This document shows positions 8,478 through 17,683 of a DNA stretch of 64,000 bases, piece after piece. The notes beneath the pieces were generated by a model. The model had not been told where the DNA came from, made no database searches, and saw only the letters and a list, made by a program, of their open reading frames with translations. The stretch is from AC-32 sp963704005 (GTDB taxonomy: Bacteria; Actinomycetota; Thermoleophilia; Gaiellales; Gaiellaceae), in assembly GCA_963704005.1 (NCBI GenBank), contig CAVPGJ010000005.1, forward strand, positions 124,001 through 188,000, read 5' to 3'. Position numbers and translations under genes: made by a program. Numbering within the stretch: position 1 is the first letter of the stretch; each line of letters begins with the position of its first letter.

Positions 8478-10961
8478 ATGCAAGAAGCGACCGAGCATCT
8501 GACCGTAGCGTCGGAGGCTGGCGGTCTCAGCGCCGCCGCCCTCCAGGCCGAAGCGTGGGCCGGTGAGCCCTTCCTCCACCCGGAGGAGGACCCCGGCGTC
8601 GTTCTCGTGCCCGGAACCGCCCGCCGGCGTGCGCTCGACGACGCGGTCGCCGAGATGGAGACCGGCGCTGCCGAGCCGTCGTACGGCTGGAAGATCCGCT
8701 ACGCGCTCATGCTCGGCCTCGAGCGCGTCCTGAGCGAGCGGCCGCCGAAGCTCGCCTCCGGTACCGAGCTGCGGCGCCACCAGATCGACGCGCTCGCAGG
8801 CATGCTGACCGAGCTGATCGCCGCAACCCAGGTCGAGCCCGAGCTGAACGGGAACGGCAACGGCATCCCGGTCGAAGAGGCAGAGGTCGAGCCGGAAGAT
8901 GAGGAGGAAGACCTCGGCGTCCACCTGGAGGCGCCCGCCGACGACCTGCAGCTCCCCGAGGAGCACGCGGGGCGCGACCCGGGCGCAAGCCGGCGCTACC
9001 GCTTCCGCCACCCGACCGCCTCCGGCAAGACGATCGCCGCTGCCGGCTTCGTCGAGGCGGCGCGCACGCTCGGCGTCCTGATCCTCACCCACCGCCGGCT
9101 GCTCGTCACGCAGTTCCATCGCGAGCTGACCGCCGAGGGCTACGGCGAGCGCTTCACGGACGCGATCACCAAGGGCCAGCCGCTGCCGCGAGCCAATCCG
9201 GTCACCGTCCAGACCTACGCCTGGTTCGCGCGCCACTGGAGCGACCTCGACCCGAAGGCGTACCAGCTCGTGATCTGCGACGAGGCGCACACGGCCCTCG
9301 GCGAAAAGACGAGCGCGGCGATCCGCAGCTTCTCCGACCCGATCTTCATCGGCATGACCGCGACGGAGCAGCTGATCGCGAAGCAGGTCTCCGACGTCTT
9401 CCCCGCCTCGATCGACGAGCTGCCGCTCGGCGACGCTGCGCGCCGCGGGCTGATCGCGCCGCTCCGCTGCCTCCGCGTCCCGCCGGCCGCCGCGATCTCG
9501 TCCGTCCCGATCGTCGGCGGCGACTTCGAGGAGCGCGCGCTGGCCGCCGTGCTCGACCACACCGCGCTCAACCAGGCGGCGGCGAGCCTCTACCGCGACC
9601 GGTTCGACAACACCCCGGGGATCGTCTACGCGGCCGGGGTCGACCACGCGTACAACCTGGCCAAGGAGTTCCGCGCCGCCGGGCTGAAGGCCGACGGCGG
9701 TCAGCGGCCGCACGCCGCCGGTGCAGCTCGCCGAGACGCTGGCCGCCTACGAGCGCGGCGAGATCAACATCCTGATCAACGCGATGCTGCTCGCCGAGGG
9801 CTGGAACTCACCGCGCGCGACGGTCGTCATGCACCTGGCGCCGACGGCGTCGAAGCGCGTCTACCAGCAGCGGATCGGCCGGATCATGCGCACGCACCCG
9901 CGCAAGGAGGCCGGCGTCGTCGTCGACTTCGTCCCCAAGGGCGCAACGCACAACGAGCGGGTCGTCTCGCTGCACAGCCTGCTCGACGCCGACTTCTACC
10001 GCGAGGGCGCGCGCGTGACGCCGGCCCCGCGCCGACGCGTGCAGCGCCGCGCCCGCCGGAAGCTCTCGCCGGTGCCGTGGCTCGTGCCGGTGACGCCGGA
10101 CGTCAAGCGCCGCCTCGCCGTGATCACCCGCGAGTGGCAGCGCGATCGACCCGCGCTACCTCGACGACGACGAGCAGCTCTACTGGGCGACGATCGCCGG
10201 CCGCAACGTCCGCTTCGACGAACGAGTCGAGTTCGTGAAGAAGTTCACCGAGGGCAAGGCGAGCCGCGGCGCGCTGGAGCAGTTCCTGAGCGCCTGCGCC
10301 GCCGAGAACCCGAACCGCCGCCTGCGGCTGACTGCGCTCGCCGATCGCGTCTCGATGACCGTCGACCGCGCCAGCTTCGACGACCTGGTCACGCTCGTGA
10401 CCCAGGCGCCGACCTGGGACAAGGACCGCAGCCAGGGCGTCCGGACGCTCCTGCGGGCCCTCGGCGAGGGCAAGGTCGACGCGCCGGAGCAGATCCTCGC
10501 CCGCTGGACCTGGCGCCTCGCCCGCGCGACGCGGAAGGTGCAGGACCGGCGGGCGAGCGGCGAGTTCCCGGAGGCGAAGCGGTTGCTCGGCGCGCTGGCC
10601 AACTCGCGCGGCCACCGGCACGAGGAGAACGCGGCCAAGCTCGTCAACGCCGCGCTCGACCAGCCCCGCGAGGTCGGGCGCAGCGCTGCTCGCCTCCGCC
10701 GAGGGCTACACGCCGCGCGCGAACAAGCTGATCGACGCCGCACGCGAGCGGCTCGGGACGATCCAGGAGGTCGCGAACGCGCTCGCCGACAACCTGCCCG
10801 CGCCGAAGGCTGCGTCGGGCCGCTCCCGCCGGCGGCGGCGCAAGCGCAAGAAGAAGGGCGCAGCCGCGAGGGCGCAGGGCAGCAGCAGCAGCAGCAGCAG
10901 CGGCAGGACGGCGCCAAACCGGAGCGCGAAACCGCTCCCGCCGCCGAGGCGTAACGCCTAG
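8478..10961 (+). CDS. DEAD/DEAH-box superfamily 2 helicase, frameshifted
   Basis: The product is an SF2 helicase of about 825 residues. Motifs are in order: Walker A PTASGKT near 9018, motif II DEAH in VICDEAHTALG near 9280, motif III MTAT near 9357, and motif VI QQRIGRIMRTHP near 9868. The frame changes at about 9696, 10140 and 10675, yet each following segment continues the same protein, so single-base indels are likely. After motif VI comes a helical domain ending in a basic tail (RRRRRKRKKKG) and an (AGC)7 run at 10881-10901. A possible -10 (TATGCT, 8389) implies a leader of about 75 bases. RNA or repair roles cannot be separated. Confidence 0.8.
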
Positions 10962-10989
10962 CGTCGTCGAAGGACTACCGGAGTAGCGC

Positions 10990-12648
10990 ATGGACGCGCG
11001 ATTCATCCTGCTCATCCCGATCGCCTTCGGCGCAGGGGTCATCACGGCGATCTCCCCGTGCGTCTTCCCGGTGCTGCCGATCCTGTTCGCGGGCGGGGCC
11101 GGCGGCAGCAGGCGCAAGCCGTACGCGATCATCGCCGGCCTCGTCACGAGCTTCGCGACCTTCACGCTGATCGCGACCTGGCTGCTCGACAAGCTCGGGC
11201 TGCCGCAGGACTTCCTGCGCAACCTGTCGATCGGCCTGCTGTTCCTGCTCGCCGCGATCTTGATCTTCCCGCAGTTCGGGGTCTGGTCGAGCGGCCGCTC
11301 GCCCGCCTCAGCCGGCGCAAGCCGGGCAGCGACCTCGGCGGCGGCTTCCTGCTCGGCGCGAGCCTCGGGCTCGTCTTCGTCCCCTGCGGCGGCCCGGTGA
11401 TCGGCGCGATCTCGGCGAATGCCGCGCGGCTGCACTTCGGCTGGGAGACGGTGGTGATCACGGTCGCCTACGCGCTCGGCGCCGCGATTCCGATGCTCGC
11501 GATCGCCGCACTCGGGCAGCGCGTGACCGGGCGGATCCGCGGCGCACGCTCTGGCAGCTACGACGAGCCTTCGGCGTCGTCATCGCCGCAGCCGCGCTTC
11601 GCGATCCTCTTCAACGCCGACCAGAAGCTGCAGACCTGGTTCCCGAACTACACGCACGCGCTGCAGGGAATCGAGCGAAGCTCGGCCGCCGACAAGGAGC
11701 TCGCGAAGCTACAGGGCCGCGGACAAGGCGCGGTTCACGGCCCAGCCGAACGCGGCCGCCGCCGACCTCAAGGACTACGGCAACGCGCCCGACTTCGCCG
11801 GGATCTCCGCCTGGCTGAACACGCAAGCCGCTGACCGCTCTCGTCCGCTGCGCGGCAAGGTCGTCCTGGTCGACTTCTGGACCTACTCCTGCATCAACTG
11901 CCTGCGCACGCTGCCGCACCTCGAGGCCTGGGACGCGCGCTATCGCAAGGACGGCCTGGTGATCGTCGGCGTCCACACGCCGGAGTTCGCGTTCGAGCAC
12001 GTCGTCTCGAACGTGCGCGACGCCGTCCACAAGCTCGGCGTCCACTACCCGGTCGCGATCGACGACGACTACCACACCTGGGACGCGTACCAGAACAACG
12101 CCTGGCCGGCCGAGTACCTGATCGACCGCAACGGCCACGTGCGCGAGATCAGGGCCGGCGAGGGCGACTACGACGGAACCGAGCAGAAGATCCGCGCGCT
12201 GCTCGGCATGCCCGGCGCCCAGCTCGCGTCGGTCAAGGACAAGACGCCGACCCACCTGACGACGCCCGAGTCGTACCTCGGCTGGGAGCGGCTCGACCGC
12301 TACGCCGGCTCGACGATCCTGCCCGACCGGGCGAACGGCTACCACTTCCCGGTCGCGCTGCCGCTGAACGAGCTCGCCTACTCCGGGATCTGGAAGGTCG
12401 AGCGGCAGCGGATCGACGCCGTGCATGCAGCGCGGCTGCGGCTGCACTTCGTCGCGCAGAACGTCTACCTCGTCCTCGGCGGCACCGGACGCGTGCAGGT
12501 GCTCGTCGACGGCAAGAGGGTGCGCACGATCCCGATCTCGGGGATCAGCCGCCTCTACACGCTGCTGCACTACCCGCAGGAGCGCGAGGGCCAGCTCGAG
12601 CTGCGCTTCACGCCGGGGATCTCGGCGTACGCCTTTACGTTCGGCTAG
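10990..12648 (+). CDS. DipZ-like CcdA/thioredoxin fusion, frameshifted
   Basis: The N-terminus is a CcdA-type membrane domain (about 200 residues) with the paired cysteine motifs SPCVFPVLPIL and VPCGGPV that pass electrons across the membrane. It is followed by a TlpA-like thioredoxin domain with the redox motif WTYSCINC near 11885 and a C-terminal beta-rich domain (GLQ-like, ending in SAYAFTFG). This order is that of mycobacterial DipZ. The frame breaks at about 11286, 11550, 11600 and 11712; the 11550 and 11600 changes compensate each other. Protein sense is preserved throughout, so I read it as one gene with sequence indels. It should reduce extracytoplasmic disulfides, perhaps for cytochrome maturation. 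Confidence 0.82.
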
Positions 12649-13067
12649 ACCGGGAGCGTCACGCTTCCGTCGGCCTCGAGGCCGAAGCCGGGATTGTGGG
12701 CGACCTCCCAGGCGTGCCCGTCGAGATCGCGGAACACACCGGCGTACCCGCCGTAGAAGGTCTCCGCCGGCTGGCGCGTGATCTCGGCGCCGTTGGTTCG
12801 TGCCAGCTCGACGACCTCGTGTACCTCGTCGCGCGAGCCCACGTTGTGGGCCAGCGCAATCCCGCCCCAGCCGGCAGCCTCGTCGCGAACCCCCATGTCG
12901 GCGGCCAGCTTCTCCCGGCTCCAGAGCACGAGGACGACACCGTTCGCCTGGAAGAAGCTCGTCTCCTCAGCCTCCCAGGTGACCGACCAGCCGAGCGCCT
13001 CGTAGAACGCCTTCGCCTTGTCGTAGTCGGACACGCCGAGCGTGACCAGGCTGAGGCTCTGACGCAC
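12645..13067 (-). CDS. VOC family (glyoxalase/bleomycin resistance) protein
   Basis: The 140-residue protein has the two beta-alpha-beta-beta-beta modules of the vicinal oxygen chelate fold. The first contains SLVTLGVSDYDKAKAFYEALGW and the second IALAHNVGSRDEVHEVVELARTNGAEI, with GYAGVFRDLDGHAWEVAHNPGF near the end carrying the usual D-x-x-G-x-x-W-E metal-site strand. The substrate cannot be told. Its stop codon shares the four bases CTAG with the stop of the convergent DipZ-like gene. Confidence 0.88.
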   Translation of the reverse strand: MRQSLSLVTLGVSDYDKAKAFYEALGWSVTWEAEETSFFQANGVVLVLWSREKLAADMGVRDEAAGWGGIALAHNVGSRDEVHEVVELARTNGAEITRQPAETFYGGYAGVFRDLDGHAWEVAHNPGFGLEADGSVTLPV

Positions 13068-13071
13068 AGGC

Positions 13072-13965
13072 CTACTGCTCGCGGGCCGCGTCGTCCCCGT
13101 CTTCTTCGTCGCGCTCCCGCAGGAAGCGCGTCAGCTCGGCGGCGAGCGCGTCGCCCGAAGGTAGCTCCCGTTCCTCCTCCTCGAGCGAGTCGACGCGCCG
13201 TTCGAGCTCCTCGACGTAGGACGCGGTCTCCTCGTCCGAGGCGACAGCCTCGCTGACCTGCTCCTCGTAGCTCTGCGCCGCCTCCTCGAGCTCGTCGACG
13301 TCGATCTCGAAGCCGATCAGGCTGCCGAGCCGCTCGCAGAGCGCAACTGCCGCACGCGGGCTCGGCGTCAGCGAGACGTAGTGCGGAACCGCGGCCCAGA
13401 GGCTCGCGGAGGGGATGTCGACCTGGCGGCAGGCGTCGTGGAGGATGCCCGACGATGCCGGTCGGGCCCTCGTAGCGGGACGACGAGAGCCCGAGCTGGC
13501 GGACGAGGTCGGGCGTCGCTCGCGCTCCCGGTCACCGGCGAGGGTCGCGTGTGCGGGACGTCCGCGAGCAGCGCGCCGAGGGTGATCATCATCTCGACGC
13601 CGAGCTCGCGGACGAGGCCGATCAGCGAGCTCGGTGAACGTGCGCCAGCGCAGGTTCGGCTCGATCCCGAGCAGGAGCACGACGTCGCGGTCGAGCCCGT
13701 CGGGACGCGCGTGGTAGAAGGCGGTCTCGGGCCAGTCGATCCGCCGCGTCACGCCGTCCTCGAGCGAGACGTGCGGACGGGTCGCCTGGAAGTCGAAGAA
13801 GTTCTCCGGGTCGAGGTCGGCGAACCGCTCTGCCTCCCACGTCTTGGCGAGGTAACCGGCGGCGAGGGAGGCGGCCTGCGCGCCGTCGTTCCAGCCGCGA
13901 AATGCGGCGATCAGCACCGGGCGCGTGAGCTGCGGCCGCCGGTGGACGCGGAGGTCTCCGGCCAT
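13072..13965 (-). CDS. PAC2 family protein with internal compensating frameshifts
   Basis: The N-terminus (TRPVLIAAFRGWNDGAQAASLAAGYL) and the segment GILHDACRQVDIPSASLWAAVPHYVSLTPSP are typical of the PAC2 (proteasome assembly chaperone-like) family of actinobacteria. The C-terminus is an acidic coiled coil. Between about 13455 and 13635 the nominal frame encodes an arginine-rich stretch, but the other frames give the expected sequence: LGVEMMITLGALLADVPHTRPSPVTGSASD, then DLVRQLGLSSSRYEGPTGIVG. Three indels near 13455, 13510 and 13630 that sum to zero explain this. The gene is preceded by TAGACT-N6-ATG. A role with an actinobacterial proteasome is possible. Confidence 0.8.
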   Translation of the reverse strand: MAGDLRVHRRPQLTRPVLIAAFRGWNDGAQAASLAAGYLAKTWEAERFADLDPENFFDFQATRPHVSLEDGVTRRIDWPETAFYHARPDGLDRDVVLLLGIEPNLRWRTFTELADRPRPRARRRDDDHPRRAARGRPAHATLAGDRERERRPTSSASSGSRRPATRARPASSGILHDACRQVDIPSASLWAAVPHYVSLTPSPRAAVALCERLGSLIGFEIDVDELEEAAQSYEEQVSEAVASDEETASYVEELERRVDSLEEEERELPSGDALAAELTRFLRERDEEDGDDAAREQ

Positions 13966-13971
13966 CGTTTC

Positions 13972-13977
13972 AGTCTA
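13972..13977 (-). promoter_or_regulatory. -10 box of the PAC2 gene, leaderless
   Basis: TAGACT on the minus strand ends 6 bases before the ATG at 13965, identical in sequence and spacing to the proC promoter. Confidence 0.6.
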
Positions 13978-13991
13978 CGTGCGCCTGTCTA

Positions 13992-14918
13992 CTATCGAGC
14001 GATAGCCGTCGGCGGGCGCCACAGAACCGTCACGAAAGCGACCACCAGCGCCCAGACCGCCGCGGCGAAGCCGACGTGCACCAGCACGAGCGGCCAGGGC
14101 AGGTGCGTCCGGTACTGGATCTCGCCGATCGCCATCTGCACGAGCAGCGCGCCGACCACGACCAGGCCGAAGGCAAACAGGCGCGGCGAGCGCTCCCGCC
14201 GCGCGGCCAGGTAGCCGAGCACGAACACGAGGCCGACTGCGAAGACCCCCACCGCCGCCGCGTGCACGTAGATCAAGGGCTGCAGCCGCCACAGCCGGTG
14301 GACCTGGGTGGCGCCGCCGCCGGAGTGCGGTCCTGCCGCCGTCGCCAGCGTTCCCGTCACGAGCAGCGCGAGTGCGGCGCCCGCGACCACGAGCGCGGCT
14401 CGCCGCAGCTCCAGCGGGACGAGCGGCTCCGAGGCGCCTCTGGCGATGCGGTAGGCCTCGAGCGCGAGCACGACCGCTCCGGCGAGCAGGAGCGCCGAGA
14501 GCAGCAGGTGCGCGGCGACGACCGGCCAGCGTAGGTCGGTCTTGACCGCGAGGTAGCCGAGCGGCGCCTGGGCGAGCGCGCCGGCGAAGATCGCGAGCGC
14601 GAGCCGGCGCGCCCAGCGCGGCAGCGCGGGCGTCCGGAGAGCTGCGAGCCACGTGACGAGCACGATCGTGATCGTCACGCCGCCGATCACCCGGTTCCCG
14701 AATTCGATGAACGCGTGGTAGCTCTTCTCAGGCAGCGGGTGGCCCGGCTCGCAGCCCGGCCAGTGCCGGCAGCCGAGACCCGAGTCGGTGAGCCGCACCG
14801 CCGCCCCGGTGAGGATGATCAGCCAGAGCGCGCCGACGGAGGCGAGCGCGATCCGCAGGAACCCGGACGCCGAAAGCTCGAGGCTCCGGACCCGCGAGGC
14901 AGTGGTGTCGATGGCCAT
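13992..14918 (-). CDS. ctaA: Heme A synthase
   Basis: The 308-residue integral membrane protein has eight predicted hydrophobic helices. It has conserved heme-ligand and cysteine motifs: DSGLGCRHWPGCEPG with the extracytoplasmic cysteine pair, FIEFGNRVIGG, VVAAHLLLSALL, VHRLWRLQPLIYVHAAAV and LVLVHVGFAA. CtaA oxidises heme O to heme A for cytochrome c oxidase. The start ATG at 14918 overlaps the stop of the phosphoglycerate mutase (TGATG), so translation is probably coupled. No other cytochrome oxidase gene is in the window. Confidence 0.92.
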   Translation of the reverse strand: MAIDTTASRVRSLELSASGFLRIALASVGALWLIILTGAAVRLTDSGLGCRHWPGCEPGHPLPEKSYHAFIEFGNRVIGGVTITIVLVTWLAALRTPALPRWARRLALAIFAGALAQAPLGYLAVKTDLRWPVVAAHLLLSALLLAGAVVLALEAYRIARGASEPLVPLELRRAALVVAGAALALLVTGTLATAAGPHSGGGATQVHRLWRLQPLIYVHAAAVGVFAVGLVFVLGYLAARRERSPRLFAFGLVVVGALLVQMAIGEIQYRTHLPWPLVLVHVGFAAAVWALVVAFVTVLWRPPTAIAR

Positions 14919-16171
14919 CAGCGGAGGGGGTCCAGCAGCGCAGGGTAGCCGTCCGCGCCGTCGAACGGCGTCGGGCGCGAGCCGAGGAAGAGCGGCCGGT
15001 CGGCGGCGTTCAGCAGCACCGGCATCAGGTCGGGGCCGCGCAGGTGCCCGAGGATCCCTGCGGCGCACTCGGCCTCGCCGAAGCGCTCGACAGAGTCGGC
15101 GCGGACTCCCGGCCCGGCGACGAGCAGCGGCACCGGGTCGCCGGAGTGGATGACGTCCGGCGAGGCAGGGGTCGCGTGGTCGCCGGTGATGCAGACGACG
15201 GCGCGAGTAACGAGGAGTCGTAGGCTGTCGATGGCCGCGTCCAGCTCCTCGATCGCGTGCTGCTTGATCCGCGGGTCCTTCGTGTGCCCGGCCGCGTCGG
15301 TCGTCTTCTGGTGGCAGAAGACGAAGGTGTCGCCGGCGTCGAGCCGCTCCCGCGCGAGCTCGGCGCGGCCCCGCAGGTCGGCGACCGGGTCGTCCGTCTC
15401 GGGCGCCTCGACCGCCTCGAGCCCGAGCGCGAGCCCGAGCCCGCGCAGGAATGCCGAGTCGGCGGCAAAGGCACCGGTCACGCCGTGCCGCTCCAGGAAC
15501 GACGGGACGGCACGCGGCCGGCCGAACCACTTGAGCGTGATCACGTTGAACCGCTCGCCCTCGAGCCGCCTCAGCACCTCCCGCGTCCACTCCTCGCAGG
15601 CGCGCGCGGTGCGCCCGGCCTCGGAGACGAGCGCCTGCGGCCGCAGCAGCGGATGGCGGTCGCGGAAGAAGGCGTCGCTGTCGGTGACCCGCTCGTCCGC
15701 GCCGCCCGAGATCCGCAGGATCGCCTCGCCGCGCCAGACGTGCGCCAGCGAGAAGGTCAGGCCGTCGAGCTCGATTCCGTCGCATCGCTCGACCAGCCGC
15801 TCCGCCTCCTCGGCGTCCCGGTCCGGGTCGGGCCTTCCGGTCAGCCACCAGCCGTCGTCGCGCCGTTCGGCCGGCCGCAGCGCCGCGTAGGCGAACACGT
15901 GCTCGCCGCTCACCTCCTGCCCGCGGCCGAGCGCCTCGAAGACCGCCCGGCCCGGAAACTCGTCCGGCCGGTAGCCGAGCAGCGACCAGTGGGCGACCTC
16001 GCTGGAGGGCGCGCGCCCGGGGCCGACCGCGTAGAGCACTCCGCACGACCCACGGGCGGCGAGCCGGTCGAGGTTCGGCGTCGTCGCTGCCTCGTTGCCG
16101 GTCAGCCCGCCGAGAACGTCGTGCGCGCGGTCGCCGAGCCCGTCCAGCAGAAAGATGCAGATCGGGTACAT
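14918..16171 (-). CDS. 2,3-bisphosphoglycerate-independent phosphoglycerate mutase, archaeal apgM type
   Basis: The 417-residue protein belongs to the alkaline phosphatase superfamily. Metal and nucleophile motifs are LLDGLGDR near residue 9, the PNLDRLAARGSCGVLYAVGPGRAPSSEVAHWSLLGY segment with the nucleophilic serine near 56-57, and the C-terminal HQKTTDAAGHTKDP and CITGDHATPASPDVIHSGDPVPLL. It interconverts 3- and 2-phosphoglycerate in glycolysis. Similar proteins lacking activity, or phosphonopyruvate decarboxylase-related members, exist. It is co-transcribed with ctaA from a TAGCCT box 8 bases upstream. Confidence 0.85.
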   Translation of the reverse strand: MYPICIFLLDGLGDRAHDVLGGLTGNEAATTPNLDRLAARGSCGVLYAVGPGRAPSSEVAHWSLLGYRPDEFPGRAVFEALGRGQEVSGEHVFAYAALRPAERRDDGWWLTGRPDPDRDAEEAERLVERCDGIELDGLTFSLAHVWRGEAILRISGGADERVTDSDAFFRDRHPLLRPQALVSEAGRTARACEEWTREVLRRLEGERFNVITLKWFGRPRAVPSFLERHGVTGAFAADSAFLRGLGLALGLEAVEAPETDDPVADLRGRAELARERLDAGDTFVFCHQKTTDAAGHTKDPRIKQHAIEELDAAIDSLRLLVTRAVVCITGDHATPASPDVIHSGDPVPLLVAGPGVRADSVERFGEAECAAGILGHLRGPDLMPVLLNAADRPLFLGSRPTPFDGADGYPALLDPLR

Positions 16172-16179
16172 CGGCGCGG

Positions 16180-16185
16180 AGGCTA
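16180..16185 (-). promoter_or_regulatory. -10 box of the apgM-type mutase, leaderless
   Basis: TAGCCT on the minus strand ends 8 bases before the ATG at 16171. Confidence 0.45.
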
Positions 16186-16211
16186 TCCCCCGCGCCGATT
16201 ACCCAAGTGCG

Positions 16212-17081
16212 TTACCTGCGGCGGACGGCGACGGTGCGGCTCTCGCCGTCGAGGTACCCGGCCCCGGCCTGGTCGACGGTGACGTAGGCGCGAAGCAGGT
16301 AGCGGCCCGGCGCCAGGCGCAGTCGGAAGCGCGCGCCCGAGTTGGCGCCGAGGATGACCTTCCGGATCTTCACCCACTCATGGAAGCGCGTGAACCGCTG
16401 GATGTAGACCTTGCGCCCCTGCATCGAGCGCCCGGCCTTGACCTTGACCGCGGCGAAGCGCTTGCCGACCGTGAACGCGACGTGTGGCTTGACGGCGACC
16501 ATGATCGCCGCGCTGACCGTGTTCTTCCAGTGCACCTGATACGACGTCAGCAGCGCGGGCGTCACCGTCAGCGCCCAGGCGCCGTTTGCGCCGGTGAGCA
16601 GCGTCGCGATCAACTGCTGGGAGACGGCTCCGTACGGCTGCGAGTACACCGTCACGGTCTCTCCGGCCTGCTTGCTCGAGACCAAGCCGGAGATGGACGT
16701 CGAGTCCCCGTAGGTGACGATCGGAAGGGCCGCGCCGATCGTGACGTCCGGCGGCGGCCCGGTGACCACGATCTTGCCGGTCAGGCTCGGGTGAAGCGCA
16801 TCGTGGTACTTGTAGGTCCCGGCCGTGCTGAACGTGTGCGTCCACGCATGGCCGGCCGCGATGATCGGCGAGGCGAACGATCCGTTGTTCGCGATCACCT
16901 GATGGTTCACCGTGTCCTTGTTCGTCCACTTGACCGCGTTGGTCGTCGCGATCGTGACGGTTGCCGGCGAGAAGGCGGAGGAGGTGATCTTGACCCCCTT
17001 CGTGACGCTCGCGGCCGGGAAGGACGCTCCCGCCAGCCCGAGCGCGGCTCCGGCGACTGCGAGAAGAACGAGCTTGCGCAT
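16212..17081 (-). CDS. Secreted cupredoxin-fold protein lacking copper ligands
   Basis: The 289-residue protein has a signal peptide (MRKLVLLAVAGAALGLAGAS) and a plastocyanin-like domain at about 27-107 (SSAFSPATVTIATTNAVKWTNKDTVNHQV, then STAGTYKYHDALHPSLTGKIVV). In copper plastocyanins this last segment reads Y-H-C-x-x-H-P-x-M. Here the cysteine is D94 and the methionine is L100; only H60 and H97 remain, so type 1 copper binding is unlikely. Residues 110-289 are beta-rich, with Ig-like repeats and a basic tail. A GGGGG ribosome site precedes the ATG. It may be an extracellular binding or structural protein. Confidence 0.8.
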   Translation of the reverse strand: MRKLVLLAVAGAALGLAGASFPAASVTKGVKITSSAFSPATVTIATTNAVKWTNKDTVNHQVIANNGSFASPIIAAGHAWTHTFSTAGTYKYHDALHPSLTGKIVVTGPPPDVTIGAALPIVTYGDSTSISGLVSSKQAGETVTVYSQPYGAVSQQLIATLLTGANGAWALTVTPALLTSYQVHWKNTVSAAIMVAVKPHVAFTVGKRFAAVKVKAGRSMQGRKVYIQRFTRFHEWVKIRKVILGANSGARFRLRLAPGRYLLRAYVTVDQAGAGYLDGESRTVAVRRR

Positions 17082-17149
17082 GGCTTACCCCCTGATTGGC
17101 GGCGTCTGCAACAAGTGAAACGAGGGTGGGGACGAAAAGTTCTTGGCTC

Positions 17150-17683
17150 TTACAGGACTCTTACAGGACGTTCGATTCCCTCTAACACGGCTTCTACACC
17201 CGGCGGAACCAGGCTTTCCCAGTCGCGGCCCTCCCGGATGGCGGCGCGAACGTCGGCGCCGGAGAGCTCCTTCTCGGAGCCCTCGTCGAGCACGACCACC
17301 TCGTAGCCGGCCTCGCGCAGGCGGTCGAGCTTCGTGCCGCCCCAGTCCGAGAAGAGGCGGATGAACTGAACGACGTCGCGCGGAACGTAGGCGTCCCAGA
17401 GCTCCGGCTCGTTGACCGGGAACGGGATCACGTGCAGGCGCCCGGCCTCGATGCCGGCGCCGGCGGCGGCGGCCTTGACCATCAGCAGCCGCTCGACGTA
17501 GGAGTACGGGTTCGACTCCGGCAGGTGGCGGAGCGGGTCGGAAGCCTCCGGCACAATCCGGGCCGGATCGGGATTGGTGATCCCGACGAACAGCTCGTCG
17601 GAGCGCTCGGCCGCCCCGCGCAGGTAGTCCAGGTGGCCGTTGTGAAAGGGCTGAAACCGCCCGTGGATCATCCCACGGGTCAT
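17150..17683 (-). CDS. Nicotinamide-nucleotide adenylyltransferase, archaeal NadM type
   Basis: The 177-residue nucleotidyltransferase shows GRFQPFHNGHLDYL near residue 8 (the HxGH motif), GITNPDPARI, NPYSYVERLLMV, and the C-terminal ELSGADVRAAI corresponding to the ISSTxxR motif. It would join NMN and ATP to give NAD. The type is that of archaeal NadM rather than NadD. It overlaps selD by four bases (ATGA). NAD synthetase is encoded 9 kb away, so NAD metabolism is represented twice in the window. Confidence 0.88.
   Translation of the reverse strand: MTRGMIHGRFQPFHNGHLDYLRGAAERSDELFVGITNPDPARIVPEASDPLRHLPESNPYSYVERLLMVKAAAAGAGIEAGRLHVIPFPVNEPELWDAYVPRDVVQFIRLFSDWGGTKLDRLREAGYEVVVLDEGSEKELSGADVRAAIREGRDWESLVPPGVEAVLEGIERPVRVL

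Noticed and set aside
10881..10901. (AGC)7 run as a phase-variation switch or CRISPR-like repeat
   Set aside because: A trinucleotide run keeps the frame when it changes length, and there are no spacers; it is only a low-complexity tail.
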